DNA of 9,151 nt from positions 1-9,151 of the forward strand of contig CALLKI010000055.1 of assembly GCA_938008415.1 (NCBI GenBank). Reading direction: 5' to 3'. Positions 1 to 6,605 of the stretch are shown here, piece by piece (the first letter of the stretch is position 1; each line of letters opens with the position of its first letter). This stretch comes from an uncultured Luteimonas sp. (GTDB lineage: Bacteria > Pseudomonadota > Gammaproteobacteria > Xanthomonadales > Xanthomonadaceae). Position numbers and translations under genes: made by a program. A model generated the notes under the pieces. The model was given only the letters and a program-made list of their open reading frames with translations, was not told the origin of the DNA and did no database searches.

Positions 1-77
1 GGGCGAGGATGATCCGCATGCGCGGCACTGCCGCGCGGATCATTCCGGGCGCCCGGCGCGCTGCGCCGGGCCGGACG
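1..77. repeat. REP-like palindromic repeat, left copy of a 77-base direct pair
   Basis: This segment recurs at 839-915 with two differences by hand alignment (positions 34 and 44). It holds two nested palindromes. The first runs from ATGATCC near position 9 to GGATCAT near position 43, with GCGCGGC/GCCGCGC arms inside. The second is GCCCGGCGC (51-59), loop GCT, GCGCCGGGC (63-71), a perfect 9-bp stem. The second palindrome also occurs at 264-284 and 889-909, each time followed by CGGACG. It is open in several frames, so it can yield spurious ORFs. It resembles dispersed intergenic palindromic repeats of proteobacteria; the family is not named here. The window begins at this repeat, so its left flank is unseen. 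Confidence 0.75.
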
Positions 78-87
78 GACGCCATTG

Positions 88-128
88 CCCCCTCCCCCGT
101 TTACGGGGGAGGGTTGGGGTGGGGGCAA
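88..128. repeat. C-rich palindrome with G-run tail (G-quadruplex-capable)
   Basis: CCCTCCCCCGT (90-100) can pair with ACGGGGGAGGG (103-113). It is followed by GGTTGGGGTGGGGGCAA, a tail that recurs at 291-306. Four G-runs at 105-125, separated by one or two bases, fit a short-loop G-quadruplex motif on the plus strand. The same C-rich core recurs at 192-215, 787-810 and 825-840. Confidence 0.7.
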
Positions 129-180
129 TCGATACCAGGCGCCCGGCACCAGGCCATGCATCGCTGGCATTTCCTTCTGC

Positions 181-217
181 CCCCCTCCCAGCCTCCCCCC
201 GCAAGCGGGGGGAGGAG
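181..217. repeat. C-rich palindrome, second copy
   Basis: CCTCCCCCCGC (192-202) pairs with GCGGGGGGAGG (205-215) across a two-base AA loop, giving an 11-bp stem. The flanks (CCCCCTCCCAG before, AGT after) match those of the copy at 775-813. It lies in the non-coding stretch upstream of the DUF559 gene. Confidence 0.7.
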
Positions 218-260
218 TCCGGAGTGGCCGGGGAAGGAGTCCGGGGCGGCAAGGAAGGGA

Positions 261-306
261 GGAGCCCGGCGCGCTGCGCCGGGCCGGACGGGTTGGGGTG
301 GGGGCA
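261..306. repeat. Third GCCCGGCGC palindrome joined to a G-run tail
   Basis: GCCCGGCGC (264-272), GCT, GCGCCGGGC (276-284) is identical to the palindrome inside the 77-base repeats. Here it lacks their upstream ATGATCCGC part and is followed directly by the GGGTTGGGGTGGGGGCAA tail seen at 111-128. The element is therefore a mosaic of the two repeat families. G-runs at 281-304 again make a possible quadruplex. Confidence 0.65.
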
Positions 307-413
307 ACGGCAGCCCGCAATCGGACATTTCCGACACGACGGCACGGATCCTGTCGATCCAGCAGTTCCGGAGCCGGGGCGATGCTGTTTCCCGTCTCCT
401 TCGGAGGGCAGCG
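307..413 (+). other. Leader of the DUF559 gene, no clear promoter
   Basis: This is unique sequence between the repeat cluster and the start codon. Two small hairpins are visible: TCGGA/TCCGA near 324-337 and GGATC/GATCC near 346-360. GGAGG at 403-407 lies six bases before the ATG at 414 and is a good ribosome binding site. I see no convincing -35/-10 pair. Apart from repeats, 1-413 holds no other supported gene. Confidence 0.45.
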
Positions 414-764
414 ATGCGTGCAGGCCAGAAACACGGTCGTGCCCGGCAACTGCGCGCCGCGATGACGGATGCCGAGCGCCTGCTGTGGCGTTGCCTGCGC
501 ATGCGAAGGCTGGGTGGCCACAGGTTCCGCCGCCAGGTGCCGGTCGGTCCCTACATCGCGGATTTCGCCTGCCTGGCGGCGCGGCTGGTGGTGGAGGTCG
601 ATGGCGGGCAGCACGCGGGCGCGCACCATGACCGCAGGCGCGATGAATACCTGCGGGCGCAGGGGTTCCGCGTGCTGCGGTTCTGGAACCACGATGTCCT
701 GGGGAACCCGGAGGCGGTTTGCGAGGTGATCCTGGCGGCGCTTGGGGATGGTGCGCCGCGTTGA
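414..764 (+). CDS. DUF559 domain protein, putative PD-(D/E)XK nuclease of Vsr-like fold
   Basis: The product is a 116-residue protein of the DUF559 family, which has the restriction-endonuclease-like fold related to very-short-patch-repair (Vsr) nucleases. No substrate is established for the family. Visible family signatures are TDAERLLWRCLR (about residues 18-29), GHRFRRQVPVGPYIADF (about 35-51), VVEVDGGQH (59-67) and FRVLRFWNHDVL near residues 85-96. Asp50 and Glu61-x-Asp63 are the likely metal-binding acidic residues. The length is typical of the single-domain form. I chose ATG 414 because GGAGG at 403-407 has ideal spacing and homology begins just after it; the frame stays open back to position 9, but only through repeat DNA. 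The gene stands alone between palindromic repeats, with a repeat-derived terminator downstream. It could be a domesticated or selfish nuclease; function is inferred from fold only. Confidence 0.85.
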   Translation: MRAGQKHGRARQLRAAMTDAERLLWRCLRMRRLGGHRFRRQVPVGPYIADFACLAARLVVEVDGGQHAGAHHDRRRDEYLRAQGFRVLRFWNHDVLGNPEAVCEVILAALGDGAPR

Positions 765-786
765 TCGGATTGCCCCCCCCTCCCAG

Positions 787-818
787 CCTCCCCCCGTAAA
801 CGGGGGGAGGAGTTTTTT
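787..818 (+). terminator. Intrinsic terminator of the DUF559 gene, built from a C-rich repeat
   Basis: CCTCCCCCCGT (787-797) pairs with ACGGGGGGAGG (800-810), an 11-bp GC-rich stem. It is followed by AG and six T's (813-818), the form of a rho-independent terminator. It lies 22 bases after the DUF559 stop. The stem belongs to the same repeat family as 90-113 and 192-215, but only this copy has the T-run. Confidence 0.7.
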
Positions 819-840
819 CTCCCTCCCCCGCTTGCGGGGG
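819..840. repeat. Fourth C-rich palindrome copy
   Basis: CCCCCGC (825-831) pairs with GCGGGGG (834-840) around a TT loop. It abuts and slightly overlaps the second 77-base repeat, so the two repeat families form one compound unit here. Confidence 0.6.
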
Positions 841-915
841 GCGAGGATGATCCGCATGCGCGGCACTGCCGTGCGGATCATCCCGGGCGCCCGGCGCGCT
901 GCGCCGGGCCGGACG
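839..915. repeat. REP-like palindromic repeat, right copy of the 77-base direct pair
   Basis: It matches 1-77 at 75 of 77 positions in the same orientation. The 9-bp palindrome is at 889-909. The repeat ends exactly where the metE fragment begins (915/916). Together the two copies bracket the DUF559 gene like the ends of a composite unit. No target-site duplication can be tested, because nothing left of position 1 is given. Confidence 0.75.
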
Positions 916-1195
916 ACGGCGCTGGATCCCGTGCTGCAGGCCGGGCTGGCGTTCGCGGTGCAGAAGCTCGACGAGCTGCGGCTGCTGCGCTGGGGCCTTG
1001 CGGAAGGCCGCGAGGCGATTGCCGCCGAGCTGGCCGCCAACCGGGAGGCGCTGAGCGGCCGGCAGCGGCTGCGCACGGGCCGCGAGGATGGCCGGCGGCG
1101 GGTCGAGCGGCTCGATGCGAACGCCAGCCGCCGCAGCCTGCCGTATGCGGCCCGCGCGCCGCTGCAGCGGGCGGCGACGGCATTGCCGCAGTTCC
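916..1195 (+). pseudogene. metE: Internal fragment of metE (sense strand), 5' and 3' truncated
   Basis: Bases 916-1117 match 8950-9151, inside the metE of this window, at 200 of 202 positions (differences at 991 and 1060). The constant offset is 8,034 and the reading frame is the same. The frame starts TALDPVLQAG and continues past the shared part with PYAARAPLQRAATALPQF near 1141-1194. This looks like the MetE linker just before the conserved PTTTIGSFPQT motif, which is absent because the sequence switches to amylase at about 1183-1197. The fragment has no start, no active-site half and no ribosome binding site, so it cannot make MetE. It is a relic of duplication, a recombination joint, or an assembly chimera. 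Confidence 0.85.
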
Positions 1196-2415
1196 TCGCG
1201 CCAGCGCTGCCAGAACTCCGGTGCCCGCTGCCGCACGCCCCAGCCGGCATCGACCCGGAAGCCGTCGACGCCGTGCCGCCGCACCCAATAGGCGAAGGCG
1301 GCGATGACGTAGTTCTGGACTTCGGGGTTGTCGTAGTCGAGGTTCTTGAGGTTGTCCCAGTCGAAATAGCTGGCGATCTCGCCGTCGGCGCCGCGCTCGA
1401 ACCAGCCGTAGTAAGGCGAGCGCGACCCACGACGGGCAACGTCCAGGTAGTAGCGGTGCCGGTCGGAAACGTGATTGGGCACGAAGTCCATGATCACCCG
1501 CAGCCCAAGCGCCTGGGCGCGCTGCACCAGGGCGTGGAATTCGGCCTCGGTGCCGAACTCCGCGCGCACCCGGAACGGGTCGGCGAGCGCGTAGCCGAAA
1601 TCGCCTTCCGGCGCGGCGGTCACGGGCGAGAGCCAGATGGCGGTCACACCCAGCGCGGCGATCTGCTCAAGTCGCTCCAGCACGTCGCGAAAACCCGTCG
1701 GCCCGAAGAAGAACGGCACCACGCCGTAGACCACGGCACGGTCCACCCAGGCCGGATGCTCGCGCTGCAGGTCGACCTCGGCCGCCTCGCCGGCGGTCAC
1801 CCGGAACACGCCGGTGCTCTGGTCGACCCGGCCGAGCGCGTCGAAGACGCGCAGGGTCACGTAGTACTCGCCATCGGCCGCCGGAACCCGCAGCTCCAGC
1901 TGCTCGCTGACCAGCGGCTGCTGATCGATGGGCTCGCCGCCGGCGACGGGGATCAGGGGCGCCGGGTTGTCGGGCCGGGCGGACCATTCGTAGCGGACGA
2001 TGGGCGCCGGAATGCCCTCGGCGCGCTCGGTGCGGCCGGCATCCAGGTGGACCGTGCCGTCTTCGACTCGCAACCGGATCCAGGCCTTGGGGGCGTCCTC
2101 CAGCTGCACGGCCCAAGCCTGCTCGGCCTGTGCGGCGCGCGTGCCGCGACAGCCGGCCTGTACCCGGTTGACGCCTTCCTGCAGCGGTACCCTGGCTTCG
2201 AAGCGGCGGCCATCGCTCCAGGCCGGCACCGTACCGGCCGGCGAGCGCAGCTCGATCTGGTCGCAGTGGCCGGCGTCGATCCGGCCGCCGATCAGCTTGT
2301 CGAAGGTCCAGGCCTCGCCGCCGTCGGTGTCGAAGGCAAGATCGGGCGCAAGCAGGCTCTGGCAGCCGCCGAGCAGGGCCGCAAGCAACAGGAGCCGGCT
2401 ATAGAGCGGAGCCAT
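1186..2415 (-). pseudogene. GH13 alpha-amylase family lipoprotein, 3'-truncated
   Basis: The first 410 or so residues read as a secreted glycoside hydrolase family 13 enzyme that would cleave alpha-glucans. Residues 1-18 form a lipoprotein signal (LLLLAALLGGC, lipobox Cys18). Residues about 20-210 are a beta-rich N-terminal part. The catalytic barrel starts near 222 (WVDRAVVYGVVPFFFGP). Region I is DFVPNH at 310-315 and region II is GFRVDAGW at 385-392, with nucleophile Asp389. Homology stops after WQRWREELR, near residue 410, so the acid/base Glu (region III), the HD motif (region IV) and the rest of the barrel are missing. The open frame runs on to position 40, but through antisense metE and repeats, giving an Arg/Pro-rich tail with no amylase character. 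No strong Shine-Dalgarno precedes ATG 2415. An intact neighbour copy may exist if the truncation reflects duplication. Confidence 0.8.
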
Positions 2416-2624
2416 GCCGAAGCAAGGGATTGGCGGGACGGGCGGGCCAACATGATGGGGATCTAGATGACGCCCTGCGCCCTGAGCTTCAAGCAGGCAG
2501 GCGTGGATGACAGGCGAGAGGGGGCGCGCACGAGCTTTGTCGGGCGGGGGCCATGGCGGCTGGTGCCGCGGCGGGAGAGAAAGCGGTCGAGGCGGGGCTT
2601 GTTGTCGTCGTGCGCGCGCAGTGT

Positions 2625-2654
2625 TTAAGACCGTTGATTTCTTGCAAAGTTCAA
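2625..2654 (-). promoter_or_regulatory. Possible promoter of the amylase gene
   Basis: On the minus strand TTGAAC (2654-2649) is a fair -35 box. TCTTAA (2630-2625) follows 18 bases later as a weak -10. It lies in the only AT-rich patch upstream of the amylase. The match is poor and the implied leader is about 200 bases, so this is tentative. Confidence 0.25.
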
Positions 2655-2714
2655 TGTTTATAAAGGCTTAAGTGCCGTTTTCCGCCCCGTGAAGAAGCCG
2701 GGCGGCGGGCCGTG

Positions 2715-2735
2715 CCGGGCGCTGGCGGCGCCCGG
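2715..2735 (-). terminator. GC-rich hairpin after nrdB, possible weak terminator
   Basis: CCGGGCGC and GCGCCCGG form an 8-bp perfect stem with a 5-base loop, 20 bases after the nrdB stop. No T-run follows on the minus strand, so termination may be weak, rho-dependent, or absent. It could instead protect the mRNA 3' end. Confidence 0.35.
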
Positions 2736-2754
2736 TGCGGCCGGCGCAGTCGCG

Positions 2755-3786
2755 TCAGTCCCAGCTCAGCGTGCCGCCGGTCTGGTACTCGGTGACGCGG
2801 GTCTCGAAGAAGTTCTTCTCCTTGCGCAGGTTGGCCTGCTCGTCCAGCCAGGGCAGGACGTTCTGCGCGCCCGGGAACGGCTCGCTCACTCCCAGCTGGC
2901 GGGCGCGGCGGTTGGCGATGAAGCGGAACTGCTCGACGTGCGCCTCGGCGCTGTAGCCGAGGATGGGCGTTGGCAGCAGGAAGCGGGCGTATTCGCTCTC
3001 GGCCGCTTCCGCTTCCTCCCACATTGCTGCCAGGGCCAGCGGATCGAGGCGGACGCTTTCTTCCTCCAGGATCTGCCGCACGACCCGGATGCCGAAGCCG
3101 CAGTGGAGGATCTCGTCGCGCAGGATGTACTGCAGCTGCTCGGCGGTGCCCTTCATCAGGCCGCGCCGCTGCAGGGCGAAGATCGGGCTGAAGCCGTTGT
3201 AGAACCAGCAGCCTTCGAACACGGCGGCGAAGAACACATAGGCCATCACGAAGGTCTGCAGCGCCTCGCGGTCGCGCAGGTCGATGTCGGGCCGCATGAT
3301 GGATTCGAGCCGGGTGCTGGCGATGCGGATCTTGGCGTGGATGGCCGGCACGGTCCGGTAGCGGTTGTAGATCTCGCTCTGGTCCAGGCCCAGGGTCTCG
3401 ATGCAGTGCTGGTAGGTCCAGGTATGCAGCGCCTCCTCGTAGACCTGGCGGGCCTGGTAGATCTGCAGCTCCGGCGCGCTCATCTTCTCCATCACCGCCA
3501 GGCCGATGTTGCGCATGGCGAGGATGTCGGAGGTGGTGAGGTAGGCGAGCACGTTCTCGTAGACGTGGCGCTCGGCCGCGGAGAGCCGGTGGTGGTAGTC
3601 GTGCACGTCCTGGGCCATGTTGATGTCCAGCGGCGTCCAGTGGTTCCTGTTGGCGTTGAGGAAGTACTTCCAGGCCCACGGATAGCGGAACGGCGCCAAC
3701 TGGTTGATGTCGGTCTGGCCGTTGATCACGCGCTTGTCTTCCGGCCGCACCGCGGCGGCCGGGCGGATGTCGTTCTGGTTCGGCAT
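2755..3786 (-). CDS. nrdB: Class Ia ribonucleotide reductase, small (radical) subunit beta
   Basis: This 343-residue protein houses the di-iron/tyrosyl-radical cofactor that activates NrdA for reduction of ribonucleotides to deoxyribonucleotides. Candidate metal ligands fit E. coli NrdB spacing exactly: Asp87, Glu118, His121, then Glu191, Glu225 and His228 (E. coli 84, 115, 118, 204, 238, 241). The radical tyrosine is present as Tyr125 in HTWTYQ, four residues after the histidine as in E. coli, so this is not a Tyr-less variant. The C-terminus YQTGGTLSWD is likely the tail that docks on NrdA. ATG 3786 is preceded by AAGGA at good spacing. The gene follows nrdA by 35 bases in the same direction, so the two form an operon under the nrdA leader. 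The same frame stays open upstream, through antisense-like sequence within nrdA; that extension is not part of the protein. Confidence 0.95.
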   Translation of the reverse strand: MPNQNDIRPAAAVRPEDKRVINGQTDINQLAPFRYPWAWKYFLNANRNHWTPLDINMAQDVHDYHHRLSAAERHVYENVLAYLTTSDILAMRNIGLAVMEKMSAPELQIYQARQVYEEALHTWTYQHCIETLGLDQSEIYNRYRTVPAIHAKIRIASTRLESIMRPDIDLRDREALQTFVMAYVFFAAVFEGCWFYNGFSPIFALQRRGLMKGTAEQLQYILRDEILHCGFGIRVVRQILEEESVRLDPLALAAMWEEAEAAESEYARFLLPTPILGYSAEAHVEQFRFIANRRARQLGVSEPFPGAQNVLPWLDEQANLRKEKNFFETRVTEYQTGGTLSWD

Positions 3787-3821
3787 GGTTGTTCCTTGTC
3801 GGTAACCGGTTCCGGCCTGCC

Positions 3822-6605
3822 TTACTGGCATGCCTCGCAGTCGGGATCGTCGATGGAGCAGGCGGCGGGGGCGCTGTCGATGGCGGTTTCCGGCGCGCCC
3901 TTCTCCATGTGGGTGGCGCCAAGGGTGCGCAGGTAATACGTGGTCTTCAGCCCCCGCACCCAGGCGAGCCGGTAGAGCTCGTCCAGCTTGCGGCCGGAGG
4001 GCGCTGCCATGTAGAGGTTCAGCGACTGCGCCTGGTCCAGCCATTTCTGCCGGCGGGCCGCCGCTTCCACCAGCCAGCGCGGGTCGATCTCGAAGGCGGT
4101 GGCGTAGAGTCGCTTGAGGTCCGCGGGAACGCGGTCGATGCGGGCGAGGCTGCCGTCGAAGTACTTGAGGTCGTTGACCATGACGGCATCCCACAGGCCG
4201 CGCGCCTTGAGGTCGGCGACCAGATAGGGATTCACCACGGTGAACTCGCCGGAGAGATTCGACTTGACGTACAGATTCTGGTACGTCGGCTCGATGCTGG
4301 CCGAGACGCCGACGATGTTGGCAATGGTCGCCGTCGGCGCGATCGCCAGACAGTTGGAATTGCGCATGCCGCGCCTGGCCCGCTCGCGCAGCGCGTCCCA
4401 GTCCAGGGTGCTGGAGAGATCCACTTCCAGCTCTCCGGCGGCGCGGGCTTCGCGCAGCCGGGCGATGGAATCCAGCGGCAGCACCCCCTGGCTCCAGAGC
4501 GAGCCGTCGAAGCTGGGATAGCTGCCGCGCTCCGCCGCCAGTTCCGCCGATGCCTGGATCGCGTAGTAGCTGATCGCTTCCATGGAGCGGTCGGCGAATT
4601 CCACCGCTTCCGGCGAGGCATACGGGATGCGCAGTCGGTGCAGCACGTCCTGAAAGCCCATCAGCCCCAGCCCCACCGGCCGGTGGCGCAGGTTGGCGCG
4701 CTCGGCCTGCGGCACGCTGTAGTAGTTGATGTCGATGACGTTGTCCAGCATGCGCATGGCGGTGCGGACGGTGCGCTCCAGCTTGGCGAGGTCCAGCCGG
4801 TCGCCGTCGAGATGGGCGGCGAGGTTCACCGAGCCCAGGTTGCAGACGGCGATCTCCTCGTCCGAGGTGTTGAGAGTGATCTCCGTGCACAGGTTGGAGG
4901 AGTGGACCACGCCGACGTGCTGCTGCGGCGAGCGCAGGTTGCAGGGATCCTTGAAGGTCAGCCAGGGATGGCCGGTCTCGAACAGCATGGTCAGCATCCG
5001 GCGCCACAGCGAGACGGCGCTGACCCGCTTGAACAGCCTGATCTCGCCGCGCTCGGCCATGGCCTCGTAGTGGCGGTAGCGCTCGGCGAAGGCGGTGCCG
5101 TAGAGATCGTGCAGGTCCGGCACGTCGCTGGGCGAGAACAGCGTCCATTCGGCGTCCGCCGCTACCCGCTGCATGAACAGGTCGGGAATCCAGTGCGCCG
5201 TGTTCATGTCGTGGGTGCGGCGGCGGTCGTCGCCGGTGTTCTTGCGCAGCTCCAGGAATTCCTCGATGTCGAGATGCCAGGTTTCCAGATAGGCGCACAC
5301 GGCGCCTTTGCGCTTGCCGCCCTGGTTGACCGCGACCGCGGTGTCGTTGGCGACCTTGAGGAAGGGGACCACGCCCTGGCTCTTGCCATTGGTGCCCTTG
5401 ATCCGCGCGCCCAGCGCCCGGACCCGGGTCCAGTCGTTGCCGAGGCCGCCGGCGAACTTGGAGAGCAGGGCGTTGTCGCGGATGGCCGAATAGATGCCGG
5501 CGAGGTCGTCCGGCACGGTGGTGAGATAGCAGCTGGACAGCTGCGGCCGCAGCGTGCCGGCATTGAACAGCGTCGGCGTGCTGCTCATGAAATCGAAGCT
5601 GGAAAGCAGCTGGTAGAACTCGATGGCGCGGCCGTTGCGGTCGTCCTCGTTGAGGGCGAGTCCCATCGCCACCCGCATGAAGAACGCCTGCGGCAGCTCG
5701 AAGCGGACATCGTCGTGATGCAGCAGATAGCGGTCGTAGAGGGTCTGCAGGCCGAGGTAGTTGAACTGCAGGTCCCGTTCGGCGAGCAGCGCCTGCCCGA
5801 GCCGGGCGTGGTCGAACTCCAGCAGGCGTGGATCGAGCAGCTCCCGTTCGACGCCGCAGCGCAGGTAGCGGCCGAAGTAATCGGCATAGCGTGCCTGCAT
5901 CTCGGCCGGCGCGGCGGTCTGGCGCTCACCGTAGACGAAGCTCAGCGCTTCCCGCTGCAAGCGGCCGAGCAGCAGCCGGGCGGCGACAAAACCGTAGCCC
6001 GGTTCGCGCTCGATCAGCGTGCGGGCGCTCATCACCAGCGCGTGGTCGACGTCGTCCTCGCCGACGCCGTCGTAGAGATTGCGCAGGGCATCGGCGACCA
6101 CCGCCTCGGCATCGACGTCGGCGATGCCGGCGCAGGTCGCAGCCACCCGCTGTACCAGCTGGCCGCGGTCCAGCGGCACCAGCGTGCCGTCGGCCAGGCT
6201 CATGCGCAGCGGTGGCGCTGCCGGGCCGACCGGAGGCTGGGCGGCGGCCCGCAGGCGGGCTCGCTCGGTGCGATAGAGCACGTAGGCGCGAGCCACCTTG
6301 TGGTGACCGGCACGCATCAGCGCCAGCTCGACCTGGTCCTGGATATCCTCGATGTGCACCGTGCCGCCATCGGGCTGGCGGCGGCAGAGCGCCTGGACGG
6401 CCTGCGCGGTGAGCGCGTCGACGGTATCGCGGATGCGGCGTGAATCGGCGGCGGCAGCGCCTTCCACGGCAAGGAACGCCTTGCTCATGGCGAGCGCGAT
6501 CTTGCCGCTGTCGAAATCAGTGATGCTGCCGTTGCGGCGGATGACCTTGAGCTGCGGCAGCCCGGTCGCCGGGGGCGCGGCTGCGGCGAGAGCCGTGGAT
6601 TGCAT
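3822..6605 (-). CDS. nrdA: Class Ia ribonucleotide reductase, large (catalytic) subunit alpha
   Basis: This is a 927-residue catalytic subunit that reduces ribonucleoside diphosphates using the NrdB radical. Residues about 19-115 form an ATP-cone (VIRRNGSITDFDSGKI). Residues about 133-222 look like a second, more divergent cone (LADGTLVPLDRGQLVQRV), as in Pseudomonas aeruginosa NrdA. Catalytic residues are visible: Cys359 in LSSCYL and Cys588 in AVCNLGS (redox pair), and Asn571/Cys573/Glu575 in NLCTEI (thiyl radical site). The paired tyrosines of the radical path are in KTTYYLRT. The C-terminal DCEACQ supplies the cysteine pair that regenerates the enzyme with thioredoxin or glutaredoxin. ATG 6605 is chosen because GGAGG at 6615-6611 is five bases away; an in-frame ATG 18 codons upstream has no support. 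It is longer than E. coli NrdA (about 760 residues), mainly because of the extra cone. Expression is probably under riboswitch and NrdR control. Confidence 0.95.
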   Translation of the reverse strand: MQSTALAAAAPPATGLPQLKVIRRNGSITDFDSGKIALAMSKAFLAVEGAAAADSRRIRDTVDALTAQAVQALCRRQPDGGTVHIEDIQDQVELALMRAGHHKVARAYVLYRTERARLRAAAQPPVGPAAPPLRMSLADGTLVPLDRGQLVQRVAATCAGIADVDAEAVVADALRNLYDGVGEDDVDHALVMSARTLIEREPGYGFVAARLLLGRLQREALSFVYGERQTAAPAEMQARYADYFGRYLRCGVERELLDPRLLEFDHARLGQALLAERDLQFNYLGLQTLYDRYLLHHDDVRFELPQAFFMRVAMGLALNEDDRNGRAIEFYQLLSSFDFMSSTPTLFNAGTLRPQLSSCYLTTVPDDLAGIYSAIRDNALLSKFAGGLGNDWTRVRALGARIKGTNGKSQGVVPFLKVANDTAVAVNQGGKRKGAVCAYLETWHLDIEEFLELRKNTGDDRRRTHDMNTAHWIPDLFMQRVAADAEWTLFSPSDVPDLHDLYGTAFAERYRHYEAMAERGEIRLFKRVSAVSLWRRMLTMLFETGHPWLTFKDPCNLRSPQQHVGVVHSSNLCTEITLNTSDEEIAVCNLGSVNLAAHLDGDRLDLAKLERTVRTAMRMLDNVIDINYYSVPQAERANLRHRPVGLGLMGFQDVLHRLRIPYASPEAVEFADRSMEAISYYAIQASAELAAERGSYPSFDGSLWSQGVLPLDSIARLREARAAGELEVDLSSTLDWDALRERARRGMRNSNCLAIAPTATIANIVGVSASIEPTYQNLYVKSNLSGEFTVVNPYLVADLKARGLWDAVMVNDLKYFDGSLARIDRVPADLKRLYATAFEIDPRWLVEAAARRQKWLDQAQSLNLYMAAPSGRKLDELYRLAWVRGLKTTYYLRTLGATHMEKGAPETAIDSAPAACSIDDPDCEACQ

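Larger units (their letters stand above)
2416..2754. other. Intergenic region between nrdB and the amylase gene
   Basis: These 339 bases show no supported gene on either strand. They hold a GC-rich hairpin just after nrdB (2715-2735), an AT-rich patch at about 2622-2672 that could carry the amylase promoter, and a GC-rich leader of roughly 200 bases. Short frames present have no ribosome binding site and no recognisable product. Confidence 0.6.

Noticed and set aside
9..764. A 251-residue extension of the DUF559 protein starting inside the left 77-base repeat.
   Set aside because: The extra 135 residues are low-complexity translations of repeats. A good ribosome binding site and the family N-terminus support ATG 414.
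1..915. Possible CRISPR array in the repeat cluster.
   Set aside because: Repeats are of several types, irregularly spaced and palindromic with G/C runs. There are no uniform spacers and no cas genes.
40..1185. C-terminal tail of the amylase reading frame.
   Set aside because: It is antisense to the metE fragment, the DUF559 gene and the repeats, with Arg/Pro/Gly bias and no amylase motifs.
742..2466. Long plus-strand frame of 574 codons.
   Set aside because: Only 916-1195 is metE-derived. The remainder is antisense to the amylase and to its leader, an open-frame effect of high GC content.
2634..2664. Plus-strand promoter-like TTGATT and TATAAA in the nrdB-amylase gap.
   Set aside because: The spacing is 19 bases, and no plus-strand gene follows; it would run antisense into nrdB.
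3787..5298. Upstream extension of the nrdB frame through nrdA.
   Set aside because: It overlaps nrdA out of frame. The Shine-Dalgarno and the NrdB N-terminus fit ATG 3786.
3789..6443. 884-codon plus-strand frame opposite nrdA.
   Set aside because: It mirrors the nrdA codon pattern, has no recognisable domain and lies fully over a confirmed gene.
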